A DNA stretch of 64,000 bases, from the NCBI GenBank assembly GCA_003162425.1, contig PMOK01000042.1:1-64000 (forward strand), given 5' to 3'. The notes under the pieces are model-generated. The model saw only the letters and a program-made list of their open reading frames with translations. It was not told where the DNA came from and ran no database searches. Of the stretch, positions 57,804 through 64,000 are shown piece by piece (positions within the stretch are counted from its first letter, which is position 1; every line of letters begins with the position of its first letter). The stretch comes from Bryobacterales bacterium (GTDB taxonomy: Bacteria > Acidobacteriota > Terriglobia > Bryobacterales > Bryobacteraceae). The position numbers and the translations under genes are program-made.

Positions 57804-58111
57804 CGGACCAAGCCCTCCGCATCGTCCACAACCACGACGTCATATTTTTCCAACATAGGCATCAGAACGTTCTCTAACTCGCCCTTCCACAGGTCCCCTT
57901 CGTAGAACTTCGCCTTCATGGGCTCGCGCGAGACGGCGTCGGGAAAGCCCCGCATAAAGAAAAACGTGTCGGGATCTTCCACCGAAAGAAACGGGCCCAA
58001 TATTTTCATCCCGATTTCCGCATGTGCTGGAATCGACTTGGACCGAAATATCTCGATGAACCGGGAGCGCAGGCCAGGCTTGGTTCTATAGGTGCGCATT
58101 TCAATAATCAT
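57797..58111 (-). CDS. NIPSNAP-family protein
   Basis: A protein of 104 residues with the ferredoxin-like NIPSNAP pattern: IIEMRTYRTKPGLRSRFIEIF at the start, a middle IGMKILGPFLSVEDPDTFFFMRGF, and KFYEGDLWKGELENVLMPML. Such proteins form dimeric alpha-beta barrels; their role in bacteria is mostly unknown. It is the first gene of a two-gene unit with the DUF2911 gene and diverges from the HxlR regulator, whose putative operator lies between them. Confidence 0.88.
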   Translation of the reverse strand: MIIEMRTYRTKPGLRSRFIEIFRSKSIPAHAEIGMKILGPFLSVEDPDTFFFMRGFPDAVSREPMKAKFYEGDLWKGELENVLMPMLEKYDVVVVDDAEGLVRW

Positions 58112-58169
58112 TCGAGGTTCTCCATCATGCTGCCGTGGCCCAGGTGAAAAAGCAAGAACGCACTTTGCG

Positions 58170-58182
58170 GTAACCTGGTTAC
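58170..58182. promoter_or_regulatory. Candidate HxlR operator
   Basis: Perfect odd palindrome GTAACC-T-GGTTAC, 3 bases before the HxlR start and 58 bases from the divergent NIPSNAP start. HxlR-family regulators typically bind inverted repeats near their own genes. Confidence 0.4.
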
Positions 58183-58185
58183 GCT

Positions 58186-58542
58186 ATGGAAACCCGTCTG
58201 CAGCGGGCCCTACCCACCGAGTGCCCGATGACGGCTGCTCTAAACGCTGTCGGCGGCAAGTGGAGTTTGATTTGCCTCTTCTGGCTGGATTCCGGCACGC
58301 GCCGGTTCAACGAGCTGCGCCGGTTGATGCCTGACATTTCCCACAAGGTGCTGGCCGCGACGCTGCGTCATCTGGAGCACGAAGGATTGATCTCTCGCAC
58401 GGTTTATGCGGAGGTTCCGCCGCGGGTGGAGTACTGCATTTCCAGTCACGGAGAATCCGTGCGTCCGATCATCCAGGCCGTTCGAGCATGGGGCCGCGAG
58501 CACATCGAATGGCGGCAGCTCGAGCCCGTTAGCCACGGATAA
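58186..58542 (+). CDS. HxlR-family winged-helix transcriptional regulator
   Basis: A protein of 118 residues with the HxlR layout: Cys13 in TECPMTAALNAVGGKWSLICLFWL, the recognition-helix region FNELRRLMPDISHKVLAATLRHLEHEGLI, and the wing RTVYAEVPPRVEYCISSHG. The N-terminal Cys is conserved and serves redox sensing in some members (YodB, HypR). It likely regulates itself and the divergent NIPSNAP-DUF2911 unit. The last residues (SHG) and the TAA stop fall inside repeat R4, so the C-terminus may have been re-made by the insertion. Confidence 0.92.
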   Translation: METRLQRALPTECPMTAALNAVGGKWSLICLFWLDSGTRRFNELRRLMPDISHKVLAATLRHLEHEGLISRTVYAEVPPRVEYCISSHGESVRPIIQAVRAWGREHIEWRQLEPVSHG

Positions 58543-58588
58543 ATGGGTTCGTTTTATCCGTGTGCATCCGTGTGCATCCGTGGCCTAA
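58529..58588. repeat. Palindromic repeat family R4, copy 4 (short)
   Basis: 60 bases: the left arm TTAGCCACGGATAAA is shortened relative to the other copies, while the right arm keeps two CATCCGTG units. It overlaps the end of the HxlR gene and reaches within 5 bases of the SDR gene stop. Confidence 0.85.
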
Positions 58589-58592
58589 AATC

Positions 58593-59366
58593 TTACCGCG
58601 CGGTATGCATTTGAATCGTCCCCAGCTCGGTCAACCCGCCGTCCACCACGATCGTCTCGCCCGTCATCGATCCGGCGTCCGCCACCAGGTACAGCGCGAG
58701 CTCCGCGATTTCTTCCACTGTGGCCAGACGCTTGAGCGGGGTCACTGCCTCGCCCTGGTCGAACGCCGCATCCGGCCAGTTAGCGAACCGAGTGCGAACA
58801 AAGCCTGGCGCGATGGCATTCACCCGGATTTGCGGCGCCAGCGCCCGTGCCAGCGACTTGTTCATGGTGATCATGGCGCCCTTCGAGGCCGCGTAGGCGA
58901 TAGAGCTTCCCATCCCTGTCATGCCCGCCACCGAAGCGACGTTTACGATAGACGCGCCCGGTTGCTTGCGTAACGAGGGAACCGCGGACCGCACGGCATA
59001 GAATGCGCCGCGCAGATTGGTGTCAAAGGTACGATCCCAGATTTCGTCGGTGAGATTGTCCAGTTGGTCGTGAGGGATGCGCGTGCTCCAGCCGGCGTTG
59101 TTCACCAGGATGTCGAGCTGGCCAAATTCCTGGTTCACCCGATTCACCATCCCCTCCACTTCCGCTGCGTCTGCAACGTCGGCGCCGATAGCGAGCGCGG
59201 TGCCCCCGGCCGATCGGATGCCCGCTACAACTTCCTCGGCAGCCTCGCGAGACTTGCTATAGTTGACCGCAACTTTGGCGCCTTCACGCGCGAATATCTC
59301 CGCTATCGCACGGCCGATGCCGGTGCCAGCGCCCGTGACCAACGCTACCCGATCCTTGAGTTTCAT
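58593..59366 (-). CDS. Short-chain dehydrogenase/reductase (SDR)
   Basis: A classical SDR of 257 residues: cofactor motif TGAGTGIG near 12, NNAG near 89, catalytic Ser in VNVASVAGM and Tyr-Lys in YAASKGA. RVNAIAPGFVRTRF and a C-terminal GETIVVDGG follow. It is close to FabG and glucose-dehydrogenase-like enzymes; NADP(H) preference is likely from the Ser/Lys after the second strand (NYSKSR) but not certain. The substrate is unknown. The start is set by the conserved MKLKDRVALVTG. Confidence 0.93.
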   Translation of the reverse strand: MKLKDRVALVTGAGTGIGRAIAEIFAREGAKVAVNYSKSREAAEEVVAGIRSAGGTALAIGADVADAAEVEGMVNRVNQEFGQLDILVNNAGWSTRIPHDQLDNLTDEIWDRTFDTNLRGAFYAVRSAVPSLRKQPGASIVNVASVAGMTGMGSSIAYAASKGAMITMNKSLARALAPQIRVNAIAPGFVRTRFANWPDAAFDQGEAVTPLKRLATVEEIAELALYLVADAGSMTGETIVVDGGLTELGTIQMHTAR

Positions 59367-59385
59367 CTACAAAATGGTAGCGCAA

Positions 59386-59475
59386 CGTCCCCTTGGTGAC
59401 GCGCGGGGCTACTTCGGCATTCGTTGGGCTACACGATCGACCTGCATGGTAGCCCCGCACAGTAAGTAAGGGGAC
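59386..59475. repeat. Palindromic repeat family R3, copy 3
   Basis: 90 bases. The left arm is CGTCCCCTTGGTGACGCGCG. The right arm is diverged, with an extra AGTAAGTAAG before GGGGAC. It abuts the stop of the next minus-strand gene. Confidence 0.85.
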
Positions 59476-59970
59476 CTACCTTCGAACGAAATGCAAAGTG
59501 GCCTGCGAGGTCTGTCCTTGCGTGGAACTTTGCTTGATTTCGAGCGTCATACGCTTGCCGTCATCGGAGAGAGTGTGCGTCCAGTGACCCTGCACTTGAC
59601 CGTCTTTGACCACAGCCGTCCATTCGGTATCCATTTGGTTGCCATTCAGCGTTGTTTTGGACGCCATCTGAAAAGGCCCAATCTGGTTCTGCTGCGCAAC
59701 GCCATCAAAGCTCAAGTGCATTTTGGATGTCATGATGCCGAGATACAGTAGCGGGACTATGCCGTTGTCCGGTTCCTTGAAAGTAGACTCCATCGTTACT
59801 CCCGAACCGTCCTGTTTGATTCTGGTTTCCAGATTGCCCGGCGCGTCCCTCGAGGGCTGGCTTTTGTCCAGCACCCACCGGCCGGAAAAGCCCTCGTCCT
59901 TTGCACTTACACTGACGGTAGCGATAGAAGCGATTAAGAACGCGAGACATAGTAGCCGTATGGTTTTCAA
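59476..59970 (-). CDS. Small exported protein of unknown function
   Basis: A protein of 164 residues. I place the start at TTG 59968-59970 because GGAGAAGG stands 6 bases upstream and the protein then begins with a signal peptide (MKTIRLLCLAFLIASIATVS read from TTG); an ATG at 60027 would add 19 residues in front. The mature part is a beta-rich domain (FSGRWVLDKSQPSRD, GIMTSKMHLSFDGVAQQNQ, MDTEWTAVVKDGQVQGHWTH). It resembles lipocalin-like proteins found widely in Acidobacteria. No ligand is known. Confidence 0.72.
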   Translation of the reverse strand: MKTIRLLCLAFLIASIATVSVSAKDEGFSGRWVLDKSQPSRDAPGNLETRIKQDGSGVTMESTFKEPDNGIVPLLYLGIMTSKMHLSFDGVAQQNQIGPFQMASKTTLNGNQMDTEWTAVVKDGQVQGHWTHTLSDDGKRMTLEIKQSSTQGQTSQATLHFVRR

Positions 59971-60033
59971 AACACCTTCTCCTGCCAAATGAGATTCAAA
60001 TTGACGCGAAGCGTTTCGCCTATCCAACTATCT

Positions 60034-60819
60034 TTACATTCCGTGCCGGCCCTGACCGGAAGCGAATCGCTGAGCTCCAGCCACGGTCTCGCCGCTCTCA
60101 ATAACGCTCAGACCTCTGCGAAATTCGTTGCGTACCGCCTCGGACGTCGGTAGCGACCATTGCTCATAGGACGACAATCGGTCGGATCGCATGCACGTCT
60201 GCGGGAGCGCGGCCAGCTCACGGGCCAGTTGGACTGCGGCCTCCAGTGCACCGCCATGTTCCACCAAACGGTTGGCCAACCCTATCCGGAGCGCCTCATC
60301 GCCCGAGACGCCTCGCCCAGTCAGAATCAGATCCAGCGCGTGGCTGTGCCCGATCAGCCTCGGAAGGCGAATGGTTCCAAGATCAACCAACGGTACTCCG
60401 AAGCGCCGGCAATACACACCGAACACGGCATCGCGCGCGGCCACCCGCAGGTCGCACCAGCAAGCCAACTCCAAGCCTCCCGCAACGGCGTGACCCTCCA
60501 CCGCCGCGATCACTGGCTTCGATAAGAGCATGCGCGTGGGACCCATCGGCCCGTCGCCCTCTTCAGACAGCGTGTTTCCCCGCCCCTCCGCCACCGCTTT
60601 CAGATCCGCTCCGGCACAGAACGTTCCCGCGGCGCCCGTGAGCACGGCGACGCGCATTGACGAATCGGCATCGAACCCGCGAAACGTCTCCGCCAACGCC
60701 CGAGCCGTCGCGCCATCCACCGCGTTACGCACTTCAGGACGGTTGATAGTCACCGCCAGAACGTCATCGTAAGCTTGTGCCTGAACGGTATTCATGAGGT
60801 CTACTGTACAATAGAGCAT
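60034..60819 (-). CDS. Enoyl-CoA hydratase/isomerase family protein (crotonase fold)
   Basis: A protein of 261 residues. The oxyanion-hole motifs are AGTFCAGADLKAVAEG near 65-80 and GHAVAGGLELACWCDLR near 109-125. The second catalytic region, VDLGTIRLPRLIG, has an Asp where classical hydratases have Glu, so the precise reaction (hydratase, isomerase or other) is open. A later ATG at 60795 (MNTVQAQAYDDVLAV) is an equally likely start. With the acyl-CoA dehydrogenase at 26891 it points to fatty or aromatic acid oxidation, though they are far apart. Confidence 0.9.
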   Translation of the reverse strand: MLYCTVDLMNTVQAQAYDDVLAVTINRPEVRNAVDGATARALAETFRGFDADSSMRVAVLTGAAGTFCAGADLKAVAEGRGNTLSEEGDGPMGPTRMLLSKPVIAAVEGHAVAGGLELACWCDLRVAARDAVFGVYCRRFGVPLVDLGTIRLPRLIGHSHALDLILTGRGVSGDEALRIGLANRLVEHGGALEAAVQLARELAALPQTCMRSDRLSSYEQWSLPTSEAVRNEFRRGLSVIESGETVAGAQRFASGQGRHGM

Positions 60820-60820
60820 T

Positions 60821-60918
60821 CCGTTTCTAGTTTCTGGTTTCTAGTTTCTAGTTCTCACGAACCGCCGGCCGATCAAACGAGGAACCAGAAACCAGAAACC
60901 AGGAACCAGAAACGTTTC
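60821..60918. repeat. Palindromic repeat family R7 (GTTTCTGGTTTCT), full copy
   Basis: Direct repeats of GTTTCTAG/GTTTCTGG (60822-60853) and, 48 bases later, the complementary CCAGAAAC units (60886-60913) form a long inverted repeat. It fills the gap between the divergent enoyl-CoA hydratase and O-acyltransferase genes and ends one base before the latter's ATG, so the mRNA leader would be repeat-derived. Confidence 0.8.
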
Positions 60919-60919
60919 G

Positions 60920-62326
60920 ATGTTGCTTTCCACGCCAGCGTATTTCACTTTCCTGATCGCCGTCTTCTTCGTCTATTGGTTGGTTTCTCGTTTTCGATTC
61001 GCAGGCTTGGCTGTCATCGTTTTTGCGAACTACTTCTTCTACGCCCGCTGGGACCTTATCTATCTGGCGCTGATCCCCGCCGCCTCTACGTGCGATTTTT
61101 TCATCGGCCAAGCTCTCGAGGCGACTGAGCGAGCGCTCATCCGCCGTGTCTTGGTGACCGTAAGCATCGTTCTGAATATCGGACTCATCGCGTCCGTGAA
61201 GTACATGCCGTTGGTACTCGACACCTACGCACACTGGGCGTCCACACAAGCTCGCACCTGGCCCTGGATTCTGCCGCTCGGCCTTTCGTTCTACGCCTTC
61301 CAATCGCTCACCTACACCATCGACATCTATCGCCGCGATGCCAAACCCACCACCAGCTACCTGGCCTACCTTGCGTCCGCAAGTTTCTTCCCCACCACTC
61401 TCGCCGGCCCAATCACGCGAATTTCGACGCTATTGCCGCAGTGGTCCAAGCGCGAGCTGCTCAGCGCACAGGACGGCGGCAAAGCTTTTTTCCTGATTGG
61501 TCTCGGGCTATTGAAGAAGTTCCTGATCGCCGACTATTTGGCCGAGACGCTGATCAACCGCGTATTCGATCTGCCCAAGCTCTACTCGGGCACCGAAGTT
61601 TTGATGGGTGTTTACGGCTACGCGCTGCAGCTCTACTACGATTTTTCGGGTTACACGGACATCGCCATCGGCTCCGCACTGCTGCTGGGAATCAAGCTGC
61701 CCATCAATTTCAATCGTCCTTATGCCGCACAAAATATCGCCGACTTCTGGCGGCGCTGGCACATCTCGTTTTCGAACTGGCTGCGCGACTACTTGTATTT
61801 CTCGCTCCCCGGTCTGCGGTCGCGGTGGAAGATTTTCACCTATGGGAATCTCGTCCTCACCATGGCGATCGGCGGGCTCTGGCATGGCGCCAGTTGGACC
61901 TTCTTGGTCTGGGGATTGTGGCATGGCACTGGCCTGGCCGCCCAGCGCTGGTGGCAGGTGATGCGGGGAAATCCAACTCCGTCGACACATCCTGCGACAC
62001 GCATCCTCAAGGGCGTCGTGACATTCCATTTCGTCCTATTAGGCTGGATCTTCTTCCGCTCTTCAAGCCTCGCAACGGCCCGCGAAATATTCGCTCAAAT
62101 AGTTTCCGGCACCGTGTCATTTTCGAACATCGCACCCGGCTTCTGGGTCGTTATGGCGATTGCCGCTTGCACGCATTATCTGCCGAAAGGCTGGTATGAC
62201 CGCAGCCTCAAGCTCTATAGCGACTCTCCCTTTTACGCGCAGGCCGCTGCCATGGCGTTGTTGCTGGTTGCCATCCAATACGTTGGAGCCACCGGCGCCG
62301 TGCCTTTCATCTATAACCGGTTCTGA
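60920..62326 (+). CDS. Membrane-bound O-acyltransferase (AlgI/MBOAT type)
   Basis: A protein of 468 residues with about 11 membrane helices. The MBOAT core has PLGLSFYAFQSLTYTIDIYR, GYALQLYYDFSGYTDIAIGSA, NFNRPYAAQNIADFWRRWHIS and GGLWHGASWTFLVWGLWHG. The two His are 322 and 335; the first matches the catalytic His322 of Pseudomonas AlgI in number and context. It passes acyl groups, probably acetyl, across the inner membrane to a surface polysaccharide. It is followed 2 bases later by SGNH-type genes, the usual periplasmic partners of such enzymes. Confidence 0.93.
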   Translation: MLLSTPAYFTFLIAVFFVYWLVSRFRFAGLAVIVFANYFFYARWDLIYLALIPAASTCDFFIGQALEATERALIRRVLVTVSIVLNIGLIASVKYMPLVLDTYAHWASTQARTWPWILPLGLSFYAFQSLTYTIDIYRRDAKPTTSYLAYLASASFFPTTLAGPITRISTLLPQWSKRELLSAQDGGKAFFLIGLGLLKKFLIADYLAETLINRVFDLPKLYSGTEVLMGVYGYALQLYYDFSGYTDIAIGSALLLGIKLPINFNRPYAAQNIADFWRRWHISFSNWLRDYLYFSLPGLRSRWKIFTYGNLVLTMAIGGLWHGASWTFLVWGLWHGTGLAAQRWWQVMRGNPTPSTHPATRILKGVVTFHFVLLGWIFFRSSSLATAREIFAQIVSGTVSFSNIAPGFWVVMAIAACTHYLPKGWYDRSLKLYSDSPFYAQAAAMALLLVAIQYVGATGAVPFIYNRF

Positions 62327-62328
62327 CC

Positions 62329-63699
62329 ATGCTGCCGAAGAAACCCTCGCTCGCTATCCTTACCTTCGGTGCTCTCATCCTGCTTTTGGAGCTGACAAGA
62401 TTCGCCCGCCCTTTTGCGCCTGCTGCCGCGCTGGATTTCCGGCCACGAACCACGGTGGCGCCTGAAGAGCCTGTTCGCACGCAGCCGCCAGCTCTCTTTC
62501 GAAACAAGATCGTGATCGAGCAGCACGATTCGATTGGGCCGAATTTAATCGACCAGCACGATTCCCTGAAAGCCTTCTATCAAGCCCTGTGGCGCACCGA
62601 AGCCAAGGAGCCGGGAGCGGTGACCCGCATCCTGCATTACGGCGATTCTCCGGTTACAGCGGACTCGATCACCGGCGATGTCCGCTCGCTCCTGCAGGAG
62701 CACTTCGGCGACGCCGGACACGGATTCATATTAATCGCCAAGCCTTGGGCCTGGTACGGTCATCGTGGCGTGGACGTGCGCGGCAGCGGCTGGCACATTG
62801 AGGCCGCCAGCCAGTCCCGCGCCCTCGATGGCTTTCATGGATTGGGAGGCGTCAGCTTTCAAGGCTCAACCGGGGCCTCCTCGCAGCTGGTTCTCCACGA
62901 AGACCACGCACGCATGGAAATAAAATACCTACGCCAGCCGGGCGGCGGATTGCTGGCGGTTCAAGCAGATGGTGCGCTGATCGATAAGCTGGAAACCGAC
63001 GGACCGGAGAAACAACCGGCGTTCAAAATGTTTGATCTGCCGGCCGGCGCGCGCGATATCGATTTGATTGTGGAACGTGGCCCGGTCCGAATGTTTGGAG
63101 TAAGTTTCGAGAAAGATGGGCCCGGTGTGATTTACAATAGTTTAGGACTGAACGGCGGCCAGGTACAGATGGTGCTCCGTTTTTTCGAGAAGGCCCAGTG
63201 GGCCGCCGAGCTCCAGCATGAGCAACCGGATCTGGTGGTTGTGAACTACGGCACGAATGAGAGCCTCTATGCTGATTACGTCGAACGCTACTATCCCGGC
63301 GAGTTGCGGGAAGTGATTCGAAGAATCAAGACCGCTATTCCGAAGGCATCCGTGCTGGTGATGAGCCCCATGGATCGCGGAGAAAGAAATTCGCTCGGCC
63401 AGATCATCACGCCCGCCACGTTGCCCCGGCTGGTGGAAATACAGCGCCAGATCGCGGCTGAAATGTCCTGCGCATTCTTCAATACGTTCCAGGCCATGGG
63501 CGGCGAAGGAACCATGGCCCGCTGGTATGAAAGCCAACCTCGCCTGGTGAGTGCAGACTTCATTCATCCATTACCTGCGGGCGCGAAAAAAGTAGGTGTG
63601 CTGCTGGACCAGGCGCTGGAATCGGGCTTTCACCAGTTTAAGGCCAGAGAACAGCAACGGCTTGCGGAGCACGCGGCGCCGAAAGGAACGGAGCAATAG
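62329..63699 (+). CDS. SGNH-hydrolase-like protein, likely partner of the O-acyltransferase
   Basis: A protein of 456 residues with a signal anchor (LAILTFGALILLLELTRFA) and a periplasmic domain. SGNH blocks are present: Ser107 in HYGDSPVTAD, Gly near 155-185, Asn310 in NYGTNES, and Asp410/His413 in SADFIHPLPAG. This is the catalytic set of GDSL esterases/acyltransferases such as those that finish O-acetylation of polysaccharides. The gene starts 2 bases after the MBOAT stop, and its TAG overlaps the GTG of the next gene by one base, so three genes form an operon. Confidence 0.88.
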   Translation: MLPKKPSLAILTFGALILLLELTRFARPFAPAAALDFRPRTTVAPEEPVRTQPPALFRNKIVIEQHDSIGPNLIDQHDSLKAFYQALWRTEAKEPGAVTRILHYGDSPVTADSITGDVRSLLQEHFGDAGHGFILIAKPWAWYGHRGVDVRGSGWHIEAASQSRALDGFHGLGGVSFQGSTGASSQLVLHEDHARMEIKYLRQPGGGLLAVQADGALIDKLETDGPEKQPAFKMFDLPAGARDIDLIVERGPVRMFGVSFEKDGPGVIYNSLGLNGGQVQMVLRFFEKAQWAAELQHEQPDLVVVNYGTNESLYADYVERYYPGELREVIRRIKTAIPKASVLVMSPMDRGERNSLGQIITPATLPRLVEIQRQIAAEMSCAFFNTFQAMGGEGTMARWYESQPRLVSADFIHPLPAGAKKVGVLLDQALESGFHQFKAREQQRLAEHAAPKGTEQ

Positions 63700-64000
63700 T
63701 GCGGAAGCTTGCGTTTATACTTCCGCTATTATTAGCGACAATACCTGCATCGGCCGCGACGGCTACGCCGGTCAAGAAGGCCACCAAACCAGTCAAGAAA
63801 AAGGTCTCGCGGAAAGTCGCGCACAAGAAACGTTATCGGCCGCCTGTGGTGGCTGTTTCCCCGCAAGTGCGCCACGTCGCGGTCCAGGCCGTCAGCGCGC
63901 GAGCCACGCGTCCCATGACCTCGCTCGAAGGTGCGGGCGCTCTGGTTCCGTTCTTTGAGCAAATTTCACGGCCATCCGAAACGGGCTCTCTGCACATCCT
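63699..64000 (+). CDS. Second SGNH-like protein, 5' part only
   Basis: The gene is cut by the window end; 100 codons are visible from GTG at 63699. It encodes a signal peptide (LAFILPLLLATIPASAA), then a very basic Lys/Arg-rich linker (KKATKPVKKKVSRKVAHKKR), and finally LEGAGALVPFFEQISRP and SETGSLHIL. This last part lines up with DSLKAFYQALWRTEAK and TRILHYGDS of the preceding SGNH protein, so the next residues are predicted to contain HYGDS. I infer a paralogous SGNH protein acting in the same acylation system. The identity rests on this short alignment. Confidence 0.65.
   Translation, partial: MRKLAFILPLLLATIPASAATATPVKKATKPVKKKVSRKVAHKKRYRPPVVAVSPQVRHVAVQAVSARATRPMTSLEGAGALVPFFEQISRPSETGSLHI

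Noticed and set aside
1-64000. tRNA, rRNA or insertion-sequence genes.
   Set aside because: I looked for tRNA-like cloverleaf sequences, ribosomal RNA core motifs and transposase motifs and recognised none; a covariance-model search would be needed to exclude small RNAs.

Overview
The window looks like a chromosomal segment of an acidobacterium of the Solibacter/Bryobacter group. The main reason is three very large secreted beta-propeller proteins (7315-10341, 17375-20161, 28151-30409). They end in the Ig-like C-terminal domain known as TIGR03437, which is typical of that group. GC content is moderately high, genes are dense, and I see no rRNA, tRNA, CRISPR array, transposase or phage gene. 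No gap between genes exceeds 300 bases, and roughly half of the gaps are filled by short palindromic repeats.

Layout. 37-5712 (minus): a tightly overlapping operon of a DUF2760 protein, an oversized Hsp70, ThiL, an O-methyltransferase and an FG-GAP-like secreted protein. 5795-7318: a phosphoribosyltransferase and a dienelactone-hydrolase-like enzyme. 7315-20161: two giant surface proteins, with a MerR-TPR fusion, a GNAT enzyme, a Uma2 nuclease-fold protein, a CCA-adding-type nucleotidyltransferase, an APC permease, a methyltransferase and a small zinc-ribbon protein between them. 20274-25975 (plus): the most unusual locus. It is a run of REC-ATPase regulator, coiled-coil protein, membrane-anchored OmpA protein, Ras-like GTPase and hybrid kinase with Hpt. 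26081-34872: lipid enzymes (hotdog thioesterase, acyl-CoA dehydrogenase), a third surface protein, a DinB-like protein, a LolA-like protein, HrpB helicase and a membrane protein. 34814-38512: a GT28/MGDG-type glycosyltransferase, a PAP2 phosphatase and a YyaL-like thioredoxin-fold protein. 38650-47151 (minus): six consecutive signalling proteins, two of which have degenerate kinase cores. 47417-60819: a beta-CASP nuclease, a GT-C mannosyltransferase-like protein, two S9 peptidases around a FecR-like Gly-rich protein, DUF2911-TPR and NIPSNAP proteins with a divergent HxlR regulator, an SDR, a small secreted protein and an enoyl-CoA hydratase. 60920-64000: an AlgI-type O-acyltransferase followed by one complete and one truncated SGNH protein, which suggests cell-surface polysaccharide acetylation.

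Two themes stand out. First, the GTPase/OmpA/two-component locus has the parts of a GTPase-controlled envelope machine driven by phosphorelay; its function is unknown to me. Second, at least seven families of palindromic intergenic repeats are present. Several run into genes and supply their stop codons or C-terminal residues, and several extend the longest open frames of genes into false N-termini. Where this happens I moved the start to the first codon outside the repeat and say so in the entry. All functional calls come from reading motifs by eye; no database search was run.
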